Below are positions 16,904-29,698 of a stretch of DNA of 64,000 nucleotides, in pieces. A program made the position numbers and the translations under genes. Under the pieces are notes generated by a model that was not told where the DNA came from, ran no database searches, and saw only the letters and a list, made by a program, of their open reading frames with translations. Numbering within the stretch: the stretch's first letter is position 1; the number at the start of each line of letters is the position of its first letter. The DNA is from Bradyrhizobium diazoefficiens (GTDB taxonomy: Bacteria > Pseudomonadota > Alphaproteobacteria > Rhizobiales > Xanthobacteraceae): contig NZ_CP067101.1 in the NCBI RefSeq assembly GCF_016616425.1, positions 3,162,001 to 3,226,000 on the forward strand, given 5' to 3'.

Positions 16904-19869
16904 ACCACTCCGCGCCGGGAAACGCGGACAAGCATGGCGAGAGGCTGGCCGCGCGCTTTGCGGAAGCTCCCCATATTGCCGCTTCCACAACTGACGATCG
17001 ACGCTTCGAGAGCTGGCTGAGCGAGCTCGAGCCGGCACAGTCGGCGCGTCTCGAAGCGCTGCTGGTCCAGCCCTTCGTCCGGAACATCCTGGCCGGCATC
17101 GCGGAATTCTCGCCCTATCTGTTCGACCTGGTGCGCGCCGATGCCTTGCGCCTGATCCGGCTGCTCGAATGCGATCCGGATGCGCATCTGACGGCGCTGA
17201 TCGCGGAGGCGAGGGCAGCGGTGCTCGCGGCCCCGGACGAGGCCGAGGTGATGCGGCTGCTCCGCCGCATGAAAGCGGAGGCCGCGCTGCTCATTGCCTT
17301 GTGCGACATCGGCGGCGTGTGGCCGGTGATGCGGGTGACGGCGGCGCTGACCGATGTCGCGGTGTCCTCGGTGCAGGCCGCGCTCCAATATCTGCTGCGG
17401 CAGGAAGCCGCACGTGGCAAGCTCTCGCCGCCCAATCCCGAGGCGCCGGAAGAAGGCTGCGGGCTGATCGTGCTCGCCATGGGCAAGATGGGTGCCGGGG
17501 AACTGAACTATTCCAGCGACATCGATCTCATCGTGTTCTTCGATCCCGATGCGACGACGCTGGCGGCGGACATCGAACCGCAGCCGTTCTTCGTCCGCGT
17601 CACGCAAGGAATGGCGCGCATCCTCCAGCAGCGCACCTATGACGGTTACGTTTTCCGCGTCGATCTGCGCCTGCGGCCCGATCCATCCTCGACGCAGGTG
17701 GCGATCTCGCGGGACGCCGCGCTGAACTACTATGAGCGGGAAGGACGCACCTGGGAGCGCGCCGCGATGATCAAGGCGCGTGCCTGCGCCGGCGATCTCC
17801 AGGCCGGCGAGGCATTGCTCGCCGAGATCGCGCCGTTCGTCTGGCGCAAGCATCTCGATTTTGCGGCGCTCGCCGACGTCCACGACATGAAGCGGCAGAT
17901 GCAGACTTATCGCGGCCAGAGCGAGGTCGCGGTGGAGGGGCACAACGTCAAGGTCGGCCGCGGCGGCATCCGCGAGATCGAGTTTTTTGCCCAGACCCAG
18001 CAATTGATCGCCGGCGGCCGCCATCCGGAGTTACGGGTGCGGCCGACGCTCAAAGCGCTCGACGTGCTCGCCTCCAGCAACTGGATCACCCTTGCTGCGC
18101 GCGACGAGCTGAGCACGGCGTACGAATTCCTGCGCCGGGTCGAGCATCGCCTTCAGATGATCGCCGACGAGCAGACCCACACGCTGCCTGAGGACAAGCA
18201 TGCGGTCGAGCGTTTTGCACGCTTCTTCGGCTATCCGGGTCGTGAAGCCTTTGCGGGCGATCTGCTGCGGCAGCTCCAGATCGTGCAGGGGCATTACGAA
18301 AAACTGTTCGAGGGTGACGATCCGACCGGCACGGCCAAGCTGCCGGCGCTCGACTATAGTGCCGGTCCCGACGATCCGCGCCTGCTCCAGCACCTCGCGA
18401 CGCTCGGCTTCAAGAAGCCTGCCGCTGTCGCGCAGACCGTACGCGACTGGGTCACCGGCGACTATCGCGTGTTCCGCAATGAGGCGACGCGGAACGCCTT
18501 CGTCGAGTTCGTGCCGGCGCTGATCGACGGCCTTGCCCATGCCGAGGAACCGGATCGCGCGGTGGTGGCGTTCGATCATTTCCTCGGGGCGCTGCACCGC
18601 GGCGGCCGGCTGATCACGCTGCTCGGCCAGAACCGCGAGCTCGTCGCGCTGGTGGCGTTGGTGCTGGGTGCGGCGCCGCGGCTCGGTGAGATGCTGGCGC
18701 GGCAGCCGCAGCTCATGGATGGCCTGATCGATCCACGCTTCTTCGGTGCCATGCCGGACAAGCAGGAATTATCCGGACGGTTAGCTGCGACCGTGCAGGA
18801 CGCCGGCTCATATGAGGAGTTCCTCGATCGGCTGCGTCTGTTCGGTCAGGAGAGCCTGTTCCTGATCGGCGCGCGGATCCTCTCCGGCACCGTCTCGGCG
18901 CAGCAGGCGAGCACGGCCTTTGCCGACGTCGCCGAAGGCATCGTCCACACCGTGCATGGCCTCGTCGCCGACCGCTTCGCCGCCCAGCACGGCCGCATCA
19001 AGGGCCAGGAGACCGCGATCCTCGCGATGGGCCGGCTCGGCAGCCGCGAGATGACGGCATCGTCCGATCTCGACCTGATCCTGCTCTACGATTTCGACAG
19101 CGACAATCCGGACTCCGATGGGCCGAAATCGCTGCAAGGTGCGCACTATTTCGCCCGCTTCACCCAGCGCCTGATCAGCGCCTTCACGACGCGCACCAAT
19201 TACGGCGTGCTCTACGAGATCGACATGCGGCTGCGTCCGTCGGGACGCGCCGGTCCCGTCGCCTCGAGCCTCACCTCCTTCGCGGACTACCAGGCCAACG
19301 AAGCCTGGACCTGGGAGCACATGGCGCTGACGCGCGCGCGCGTGGTGTCGGCGTCTCCCGAATTCCGGGAACGGATCGCGCGCGTTGTCCGCGACGTCCT
19401 GACCCGCCGCCGCGATCCCGCCATTACTGCCAACGACGTGGCCGACATGCGGCGCGCGATCGCCCAGGAGAAGGGCGAGGCCGATTGCTGGGATATCAAG
19501 CATGCCGCCGGCGGCATGGTCGACATCGACTTCATCGCGCAATATCTCCAGCTCGTGCACGCTCACGACAAGCCGGAGATTCTCGACGTCGGCACCGTGC
19601 AGGTGCTGGAAAATGCGTGCAGGCTCGGCGTGCTCGCGCAATCGGAGACCGAGATCTTGCGTGCCGCGGCGCGGCTCTATCACGACCTGACGCAGATTCT
19701 GCGGCTCTGCGTCAGCGAGCGCTTCAAACCGGAAACCGCGGGCATCGACCTCCTGCGCGTGATGGCGCGCGCCGGCGATGCGCCGGACTTCTCGTCGCTG
19801 GAGGCACGTGTGAAGGAAACGCAGAGCGAGGTGCGGCGCGTGTTCAGGACGCTGCTGGAAGGGTCGTAG
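16900..19869 (+). CDS. glnE: Bifunctional glutamine synthetase adenylyltransferase/deadenylylase GlnE
   Basis: GlnE attaches AMP to, and removes it from, glutamine synthetase, under PII control. The 989-residue protein has two nucleotidyltransferase domains. The N-terminal deadenylylase has GELNYSSDIDLIVFFD with Asp207 and Asp209, and the C-terminal adenylylase has REMTASSDLDLILLYD with Asp723 and Asp725, each followed by a GlnD/PII-uridylyltransferase-type helical domain. Length matches the family. It starts inside the kinase stop codon (ATGA) and its 3' end overlaps the convergent fdsD by 26 bp. Confidence 0.97.
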   Translation: MNHSAPGNADKHGERLAARFAEAPHIAASTTDDRRFESWLSELEPAQSARLEALLVQPFVRNILAGIAEFSPYLFDLVRADALRLIRLLECDPDAHLTALIAEARAAVLAAPDEAEVMRLLRRMKAEAALLIALCDIGGVWPVMRVTAALTDVAVSSVQAALQYLLRQEAARGKLSPPNPEAPEEGCGLIVLAMGKMGAGELNYSSDIDLIVFFDPDATTLAADIEPQPFFVRVTQGMARILQQRTYDGYVFRVDLRLRPDPSSTQVAISRDAALNYYEREGRTWERAAMIKARACAGDLQAGEALLAEIAPFVWRKHLDFAALADVHDMKRQMQTYRGQSEVAVEGHNVKVGRGGIREIEFFAQTQQLIAGGRHPELRVRPTLKALDVLASSNWITLAARDELSTAYEFLRRVEHRLQMIADEQTHTLPEDKHAVERFARFFGYPGREAFAGDLLRQLQIVQGHYEKLFEGDDPTGTAKLPALDYSAGPDDPRLLQHLATLGFKKPAAVAQTVRDWVTGDYRVFRNEATRNAFVEFVPALIDGLAHAEEPDRAVVAFDHFLGALHRGGRLITLLGQNRELVALVALVLGAAPRLGEMLARQPQLMDGLIDPRFFGAMPDKQELSGRLAATVQDAGSYEEFLDRLRLFGQESLFLIGARILSGTVSAQQASTAFADVAEGIVHTVHGLVADRFAAQHGRIKGQETAILAMGRLGSREMTASSDLDLILLYDFDSDNPDSDGPKSLQGAHYFARFTQRLISAFTTRTNYGVLYEIDMRLRPSGRAGPVASSLTSFADYQANEAWTWEHMALTRARVVSASPEFRERIARVVRDVLTRRRDPAITANDVADMRRAIAQEKGEADCWDIKHAAGGMVDIDFIAQYLQLVHAHDKPEILDVGTVQVLENACRLGVLAQSETEILRAAARLYHDLTQILRLCVSERFKPETAGIDLLRVMARAGDAPDFSSLEARVKETQSEVRRVFRTLLEGS

Positions 19870-20077
19870 CCTGCTTCAGCGCGGTGATCGCCTCGCGCAC
19901 GTCAGGCTCCAGGCCCGCACCGCCGGCATCGAGATGGGCGAAGATCGCGCGCTTCATCCTGGGATCCCAGAATTTCTTGATGTGCTCGGCGATCCCCGGC
20001 ACGGCCCTGCCGTGGCCCTGGCTCTGGAAGAACTTGCCGATCTGGTTGGCCATGTAGATCAGGCGGTCAGGCGACAT
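19844..20077 (-). CDS. fdsD: Formate dehydrogenase delta subunit FdsD
   Basis: FdsD is a small subunit of soluble NAD-dependent formate dehydrogenases, needed for complex assembly or activity. The 77-residue protein MSPDRLIYMANQIGKFFQSQ with VPGIAEHIKKFWDPRMKRAI is characteristic: these proteins contain the H(I/L)xKFWDPRM motif. GGAGGT lies six bases before the ATG at 20077, which decides the start. It overlaps the fdhD stop by 11 bp and is the last gene of the fds operon. Its 3' end runs into the end of glnE on the other strand. Confidence 0.93.
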   Translation of the reverse strand: MSPDRLIYMANQIGKFFQSQGHGRAVPGIAEHIKKFWDPRMKRAIFAHLDAGGAGLEPDVREAITALKQATTLPAAS

Positions 20078-20894
20078 CGGCAACCTCCGTGGCATGGCGC
20101 GCCGCGATCCGGCAGCCGTGCGTAAATATTTCAAATCCGTCCTGCCGGGCGATCGCGATCAGGGTGATGCCGGCGGCTTCCGCGGTGCGCGCCGCGAGCG
20201 CGGTCGGCGCAGAGACCGCGATCATCACCGGTGCGCCGATTGCGGCCACCTTCTGCACCATCTCGACCGAGACGCGGCTCGTCAGCAGCACCATGCCGCC
20301 ACGCGCATCCGAGCGGCTGCGCGCCAGGGCGCCGGCAAGCTTGTCGAGCGCGTTGTGACGGCCGACATCCTCGCGTAGCGCGACGATGTTGCCGGCCGGG
20401 GACCAGAATGCGGCGGCGTGAACGGCGCGGGTTTGCAGATTGATCGATTGCAGCGGCGCGATGGCTTGCATCGCCGCCATGATTTCTCCCGGCGTGAAGC
20501 TCTGGCCTTGTGGCACCACGGCCGCCGGCCGCACGGCCTCGGCAATCGACTCGATGCCGCAGATACCGCAGCCGGTCGGGCCTGCGACGTGACGGCGGCG
20601 CTCATTGATCCGCGCGGCGTCTTCCGTTGCAAGCCACATGCGGAGTTCGATGCCGTCGTCGAGGCGGACCACCTCGAGCGACTTGATGTTATCGACCGAC
20701 TTGATGATGCCTTCGTTCAGGCTGAAACCGACCGCAAAATCTTCCAGGTTCTGCGGCGTTCCCATCATGACGGCATGGGTGCCGCCATTATAGGTCAGCG
20801 CCAGCGGCGTCTCCTCCGGGATCAGACGCACGCCCTCGGATGCGCCGCCGTTGCGCCAGATCTCGCGCTCGATGGCCTGGACGGCTACGTGCAT
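20067..20894 (-). CDS. fdhD: Formate dehydrogenase accessory sulfurtransferase FdhD
   Basis: FdhD passes sulfur from a cysteine desulfurase to the molybdenum cofactor before it is inserted into formate dehydrogenase. The 275-residue sequence contains the Cys loop TGCGICGIESIAEA (the essential CxxC-type pair), ALREDVGRHNALDKLAGAL and a C-terminal GFEIFTHGCRI. It begins four bases after the fdsA stop with GGAG nearby, and is thus co-transcribed with its client enzyme. Confidence 0.96.
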   Translation of the reverse strand: MHVAVQAIEREIWRNGGASEGVRLIPEETPLALTYNGGTHAVMMGTPQNLEDFAVGFSLNEGIIKSVDNIKSLEVVRLDDGIELRMWLATEDAARINERRRHVAGPTGCGICGIESIAEAVRPAAVVPQGQSFTPGEIMAAMQAIAPLQSINLQTRAVHAAAFWSPAGNIVALREDVGRHNALDKLAGALARSRSDARGGMVLLTSRVSVEMVQKVAAIGAPVMIAVSAPTALAARTAEAAGITLIAIARQDGFEIFTHGCRIAARHATEVADVA

Positions 20895-20898
20895 GCCG

Positions 20899-23784
20899 TT
20901 ACTCCGCGGCCTCGGCCGGCGCGATGCGGCGCGATTGCCGCGCCTGCGCGTCATAGGCCTTTTGCCAGTCGGACGGACCGTTCGAGGGCGAGACCTGCAC
21001 CGCCGTGACCTTGTATTCGGGACAATTGGTCGCCCAGTCCGAATAGTCGGTCGTGATGACATTGGCCTGCGTGTCCGGATGGTGGAAGGTGGTGTAGACG
21101 ACGCCGGGCGCGACACGGTCGGTGATTTCCGCGCGCAGCGTGGTCTCGCCGGCACGGCTCTTCAGCCGCACCCAGTCGCCGTCGCTTACGCCGCGCTGCT
21201 CGGCATCGTGCGGATGAATCTCCAGCCGGTCCTCGGCGTGCCAGACCACGTTCTCGGTGCGCCTCGTCTGCGCGCCGACATTGTACTGGCTGAGGATGCG
21301 GCCCGTCGTCAGCAGCAGCGGGTAGCGCGGACCGGTGCGCTCGTCGGTCGCGACATATTCGGTCACGACGAACTTGCCCTTGCCGCGGACGAAGCCGTCG
21401 ATATGCATCACCGGCGTGCCCTCGGGCGCCTTCTCGTTGCACGGCCACTGCACCGAGCCGAGCTCGTCGAGTTTGCCGTAGGAAACGCCGGCGAAGGTCG
21501 GGGTCAGCGCCGCGATCTCGTCCATGATCTCGGAAGGATGGCTATACTTCATCTCGAAGCCCATGGCCTTGGCAAGACCGATGGTGACCTCCCAGTCGGC
21601 AAGGCCGTTCTTCGGCGTCATCACCCTGCGTACCCGCTGGATGCGGCGCTCGGCATTGGTGAAGGTGCCGTCCTTCTCGAGGAAGCTCGAGCCGGGCAGG
21701 AAGACGTGGGCGTAGTTCGCGGTCTCGTTCAGGAAGAGGTCGTGGACGATGACGCATTCCATCGCCGACAGCGCCGCCACCACGTGAGAGGTGTTCGGAT
21801 CGGACTGGAGGATGTCCTCGCCCTGCACGTAGATGCCCATGAACGTGCCTTCGACCGCCGCATCGAACATGTTGGGAATGCGCAGCCCCGGCTCAGGGTT
21901 GAGCTTGACGTTCCAGAGCGCCTCGAACTGGTCGCGCACGGCATCGCCGGAGATGTGGCGGTAGCCGGGCAGCTCATGGGGGAACGAGCCCATGTCGCAG
22001 GAGCCTTGAACGTTATTCTGGCCGCGCAACGGGTTCACGCCGACGCCAGGCCGCCCGATATTGCCTGTCGCCATCGCGAGGTTGGCGATCGCAATCACGG
22101 TGGTGGAGCCCTGGCTGTGCTCGGTGACGCCGAGACCGTAATAGATCGCACCATTGCCGCCGGTGGCATAGATCCGCGCCGCTTCGCGCAGATCGTTTGG
22201 ATTGACACCGGTCAGGATGGCTGTGGCTTCGGGACTGTTGTTCGGCTGGGCGACGAACGCCGCCCATTCCTCGAACTCGGTCCAGTCGCAGCGCTCGCGC
22301 ACGAAGGCTTCGTTGGCGAGACCCTCGGTCACGATGACATGCGCCAGTGCGGTCATGACTGCGACGTTGGTGCCGGGCATCAGGGGCAGATGCAGCGCCT
22401 TTACATGCGGCGATTCCACCATCTCGGTGCGACGTGGATCGATCACGATCAGCTTGGCGCCCTGGCGCAGCCGCTTCTTCAGGCGCGAGGCAAACACCGG
22501 GTGAGCGGAGGCCGGGTTGGCGCCAATGATGACCACGACATCGGTGTCCTCGACCGAGTCGAAATCCTGCGTGCCGGCGGACGTGCCGAATGTGGTGGCG
22601 AGGCCATAGCCTGTCGGCGAATGGCAGACGCGGGCGCAGGTGTCGACATTGTTGTTGCCGAAGCCGGCGCGGATCAGCTTCTGCACCAGATAAGTTTCCT
22701 CGTTGGTGCAGCGGGACGAGGTGATGCCGCCGATGGCGTCGCGGCCGTACTTCTTCTGGATGCCGCGCATCTTCGCGGCAGCAAACGAGAACGCCTCGTC
22801 CCAGGACACTTCGCGCCAGGGATCCTCGATCCGCTCGCGGATCATCGGCTTGAGGATACGCTCTTGATGGTTCGTGTAGCCCCAGGCGAAACGGCCCTTG
22901 ACGCAGGAATGGCCGCGGTTGGCCTTGCCGTCCTTGTACGGCACCATGCGCACGACTTCCTCGCCGCGCATCTCGGCCTTGAAGGCGCAGCCGACGCCGC
23001 AATAGGCGCAGGTGGTGACGACCGAATGCTCGGGCTGGCCGATCTCGATTACGGACTTCTCCGTTAGCGTCGCGGTCGGGCAGGCCTGCACGCAGGCGCC
23101 GCAGGAGACGCATTCGGAGCCGAGGAAGCTCTCGCTCATGCCCGGCGAGACGCGGCTGTCGAAGCCGCGACCGGAGATGGTCAGCGCGAAGGTGCCTTGC
23201 ACCTCCTCGCAGGCGCGGACGCAGCGCGAGCAGACGATGCACTTGGAGGGATCGTAGGTGAAGTAGGGGTTGGAGTCGTCCTTCGGCATCCAGTTGTCGT
23301 TGGTGCAGCCGTCCGTCTTGTTAGGTGTCTTGGCGAAGACGTGGTTCTCGCCCTCATAGCCGTAGCGCACGTCGCGCAGGCCCACGGCGCCGGCCATGTC
23401 CTGCAACTCGCAGTCGCCATTGGCGCCGCAGGTGAGGCAGTCGAGCGGATGGTCGGAAATGTAGAGCTCCATCACGCCCTTGCGGAGCTTCTTCAGCCGA
23501 TCGGTCTGGGTGTGCACGACGAGGCCGGGCATCACCGGCGTGGTACAGGACGCCGGCGTTCCGGCGCGGCCTTCGATCTCGACGAGGCAGAGCCGGCAGG
23601 AGCCGAATGCATCGACCATGTCGGTGGCGCAGAGCTTTGGGATCTGGTGGCCGGCGTCCATCGCGGCACGCATGATCGAGGTGCCCTCGGGCACCGTGAC
23701 CTGGTTGCCGTCGATGGTCAGCGTCACCATTGTTTCCGATTTGGAAGCCGGCGTGCCGAAGTCGATTTCTTCGATCAGGGACAT
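20899..23784 (-). CDS. fdsA: NAD-dependent formate dehydrogenase alpha subunit FdsA (molybdenum)
   Basis: The catalytic subunit oxidises formate to CO2 at a bis-MGD molybdenum centre. Visible in order over 961 residues: a [2Fe-2S] domain (Cys52, 63, 66, 80); a His/Cys [4Fe-4S] ligand set (His111, Cys116, 119, 125); two ferredoxin-type clusters (Cys182-192 and Cys225-235); the Mo-domain cluster (Cys259, 262, 266, 294); then the molybdopterin domains. The Mo ligand is Cys387 in VCHSPT, so this is the cysteine rather than the selenocysteine form. TAGGAGA precedes the ATG. It lies 10 bp after fdsB. It would oxidise formate released by the oxalate pathway 20 kb away. Confidence 0.97.
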   Translation of the reverse strand: MSLIEEIDFGTPASKSETMVTLTIDGNQVTVPEGTSIMRAAMDAGHQIPKLCATDMVDAFGSCRLCLVEIEGRAGTPASCTTPVMPGLVVHTQTDRLKKLRKGVMELYISDHPLDCLTCGANGDCELQDMAGAVGLRDVRYGYEGENHVFAKTPNKTDGCTNDNWMPKDDSNPYFTYDPSKCIVCSRCVRACEEVQGTFALTISGRGFDSRVSPGMSESFLGSECVSCGACVQACPTATLTEKSVIEIGQPEHSVVTTCAYCGVGCAFKAEMRGEEVVRMVPYKDGKANRGHSCVKGRFAWGYTNHQERILKPMIRERIEDPWREVSWDEAFSFAAAKMRGIQKKYGRDAIGGITSSRCTNEETYLVQKLIRAGFGNNNVDTCARVCHSPTGYGLATTFGTSAGTQDFDSVEDTDVVVIIGANPASAHPVFASRLKKRLRQGAKLIVIDPRRTEMVESPHVKALHLPLMPGTNVAVMTALAHVIVTEGLANEAFVRERCDWTEFEEWAAFVAQPNNSPEATAILTGVNPNDLREAARIYATGGNGAIYYGLGVTEHSQGSTTVIAIANLAMATGNIGRPGVGVNPLRGQNNVQGSCDMGSFPHELPGYRHISGDAVRDQFEALWNVKLNPEPGLRIPNMFDAAVEGTFMGIYVQGEDILQSDPNTSHVVAALSAMECVIVHDLFLNETANYAHVFLPGSSFLEKDGTFTNAERRIQRVRRVMTPKNGLADWEVTIGLAKAMGFEMKYSHPSEIMDEIAALTPTFAGVSYGKLDELGSVQWPCNEKAPEGTPVMHIDGFVRGKGKFVVTEYVATDERTGPRYPLLLTTGRILSQYNVGAQTRRTENVVWHAEDRLEIHPHDAEQRGVSDGDWVRLKSRAGETTLRAEITDRVAPGVVYTTFHHPDTQANVITTDYSDWATNCPEYKVTAVQVSPSNGPSDWQKAYDAQARQSRRIAPAEAAE

Positions 23785-23794
23785 CGTCGTTCTC

Positions 23795-25344
<1,550 letters not shown>

Positions 25345-25348
<4 letters not shown>

Positions 25349-25833
25349 CGCTGTGTCTCCGCAACCAGCGCATCCAGGCGCTTTTCATCGAGGCGGCCGA
25401 TCAGGCGGCCGTCGAGCATGGCGGACGGTGCGGTCGCGCAGAGGCCGAGGCAGTAGATCGGCTCCAGCGTGACGCGATCATCCGCGGTGGTGTTGCCGAG
25501 CGACACGCCGAGCTTCGCTTCTGCGCGCGCAGCCAGCGCATCGCCGCCCGCAGCCTGGCAGGCCTCTGCGCGGCAGAGCTTCAGCACGTGGCGGCCGGCC
25601 GGCTTATGGCGGAAGTCGTGATAGAACGTGAACACGCCATGCACCTCGGCGCGCGACAGATTGAGCGCTTGCGCCACCATGGGAATGGCGGCCTCTGGCA
25701 CGTAGCCGAACGCGTTCTGAAGCGCGTGCAGGATGACCAGCGTCGCGCCTTCCTGGCCGGCATGTTCGGCGATGATTTCGGCGCCGTGCGTTTGGTCCCA
25801 AGGCTCGTAACCAGGCTCGTAAGTCGCGGTCAT
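25345..25833 (-). CDS. fdsG: Formate dehydrogenase gamma subunit FdsG (NuoE-like)
   Basis: A 162-residue [2Fe-2S] subunit that relays electrons in the FdsABG complex. It has the NuoE fold signature: VILHALQNAFGYVPEAAIPM, then AEVHGVFTFYHDFRHKP, and the four cluster cysteines in KLCRAEACQAAG and PIYCLGLCATAPSAM. It is the first gene of the operon, facing a divergent LysR regulator 225 bp away. Confidence 0.95.
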
Positions 25834-25929
25834 TCTTCGTTCTCAACCTGAGCGTTTCCTTGTCGCAAACTAGTTGGAATCAATCGAAGATCAATAAAGC
25901 TGTCCCATGCTGCGATTGCGGATTCTGAT

Positions 25930-25942
25930 CGATTGGCAATCG
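25930..25942. promoter_or_regulatory. Candidate LysR operator between fdsG and its regulator
   Basis: CGATTG-G-CAATCG is a perfect 6-bp dyad (with the LysR-like T-N11-A spacing possible around it), lying about 97 bp before fdsG and 117 bp before the regulator. A wider GATCGA...TCGATC pair (25927-25955) surrounds it. The position in a divergent promoter suits autoregulation and formate-dependent activation. Binding is inferred. Confidence 0.4.
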
Positions 25943-26058
25943 CTATCGGTCGATCTGAAGCTGCGATTAAAGCCGTTCCGCCGGCCGGTTTTTCCGTGTT
26001 GGGAAGGGTGCAGGCGTGCTAGCTTGCATGCCACGACAGAACCCGAGGGGACGACCGG

Positions 26059-26952
26059 TTGATCGACAAGCTTGAACTATTGCTGGCGCTGGCGAAGGAG
26101 CGGCATTTCGGACGCGCAGCGGAAGTCTGCGGCGTGACGCAACCGACGATGTCGACGGGACTCAAGCAGCTCGAGGAGATTCTCGGCGTAATGCTGGTCC
26201 AGCGCGGGTCGCGCTTTCAGGGTTTTACGCCCGAAGGCGAGCGGGCGCTCGACTGGGCGCGGCGGATCGTGGGCGATGCCCGCGCGATGCGCGACGAGAT
26301 CAACGGGCTGAAGCATCAGCTCTCCGGCGAGATACGCATCGCGGCGATCCCGACCGTGCTCGGCATGGTGGCCGCGCTGACGACGCCGTTCCGCGCCAGG
26401 CATCCCGAGGTGCGTTTCAGCATCCGCTCGACGACCTCGTCGGAGGTGCTGGGCTTGCTCGAAAATCTCGAGGTCGATGCGGGGCTGACCTATATCGAGA
26501 ACGAGCCGATCGGCAAGGTGCGGACCATTCCGCTTTACAATGAGAGCTATCGCCTCCTGACCGCGCCGGATGCGATGTTCGGCGACCGCGAGACGGTGAC
26601 CTGGACCGAGGTCGGGCAGGTGCCGCTCTGCCTGCTGACGCCCGACATGCAGAACCGCCGCATCATCGATCGCGCGCTGCGCTCGGTCGGGGCGGAGGCG
26701 ACGCCGACACTGACCTCGAACTCGCTGTTGGTGCTGTTCACGCATGTGAAGACGGGGCGCTGGGCGAGCGTGATGCCGGCCAAGCTTGCCGAGACGCTCG
26801 GCCTTTCCGACACGGTGCGGTCGATCCCGATCGTCGAACCCGACGTCAACTACAGCATAGGCATGGTGATCCCGCAGCGCGATCCGATGACGCCGCTGAT
26901 CGCTGCGCTGGTCAATGTCGCGCGCGAAGTCGCGCCGACGCTGCAATTGTAG
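26059..26952 (+). CDS. LysR-family transcriptional regulator of the formate dehydrogenase operon
   Basis: A 297-residue LTTR: winged helix-turn-helix at residues 1-60 (ALAKERHFGRAAEVCGVTQP, then TMSTGLKQLEEILGVMLVQR) and a periplasmic-binding-protein-like effector domain from about residue 90. It starts with TTG at 26059, with GAGGGG eight bases upstream. It is divergent from fdsG, the FdsR position in other bacteria, so it probably senses formate or a related small acid. Regulation of fds is inferred from position. Confidence 0.9.
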   Translation: MIDKLELLLALAKERHFGRAAEVCGVTQPTMSTGLKQLEEILGVMLVQRGSRFQGFTPEGERALDWARRIVGDARAMRDEINGLKHQLSGEIRIAAIPTVLGMVAALTTPFRARHPEVRFSIRSTTSSEVLGLLENLEVDAGLTYIENEPIGKVRTIPLYNESYRLLTAPDAMFGDRETVTWTEVGQVPLCLLTPDMQNRRIIDRALRSVGAEATPTLTSNSLLVLFTHVKTGRWASVMPAKLAETLGLSDTVRSIPIVEPDVNYSIGMVIPQRDPMTPLIAALVNVAREVAPTLQL

Positions 26953-26982
26953 GGATCCTAGCGGGTAGGCCAGAGCAAGCGC

Positions 26983-27116
26983 CTCGTCCTTCGAGACGAC
27001 CGCTTCGCGGTCTCCTCAGGATGAGGCTAAGCAGCATCGGTGCTCGTTGTAACTACCGCCGCGTACTCCGCCCCTCATCCTGAGGGCCCGCCGGAGGCGG
27101 GCGTCTCGAAGGATGG
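26983..27116. repeat. Palindromic intergenic repeat (BRE-like)
   Basis: The left arm (26983-27026), with CCTTCGAGACG and CCTCAGGATGAGG, is largely complementary to the right arm (27073-27116), with CCTCATCCTGAGG and CGTCTCGAAGG. This inverted pair around a spacer of about 45 bp is a well-known repeat type in Bradyrhizobium intergenic DNA. It sits between two convergent genes and may also terminate transcription. Confidence 0.75.
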
Positions 27117-27141
27117 CCTCAGGCGAGCTTCCCGCCGGGCG

Positions 27142-29472
<2,331 letters not shown>

Positions 29473-29698
29473 GCCTTCTGCCCCCTGAAAACCAGCTTGC
29501 AACTGAAGTTCGGAAGCAGCCCCGCATCGCTTCCGAATCACACTGATTTGAATCCAGTTTTCGCGGGCTGTCGAGAGTCAACGAATCGTTAACGCGAAAT
29601 TATTCTTATCCAACGCGCAGTTTGTGCATCGCGTGTACGCAAACTCACGGGCGCGGGGAGTCCGAAACAGGAACGTGTGACTCCTCGCACATTCCTCA

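Noticed and set aside
20851..23067. 738-codon open frame on the + strand opposite fdsA
   Set aside because: It is the complement of a strongly supported iron-sulfur molybdoenzyme gene; the translation is His/Asp/Arg/Leu-rich with no domain, as expected from high-GC codon bias.
29589..29603. TTAA-N7-TTAT resembling a CtrA box upstream of the PleC-like kinase
   Set aside because: The second half deviates from TTAAC and the distance to the gene (over 110 bp) is long; too weak to list as a site.
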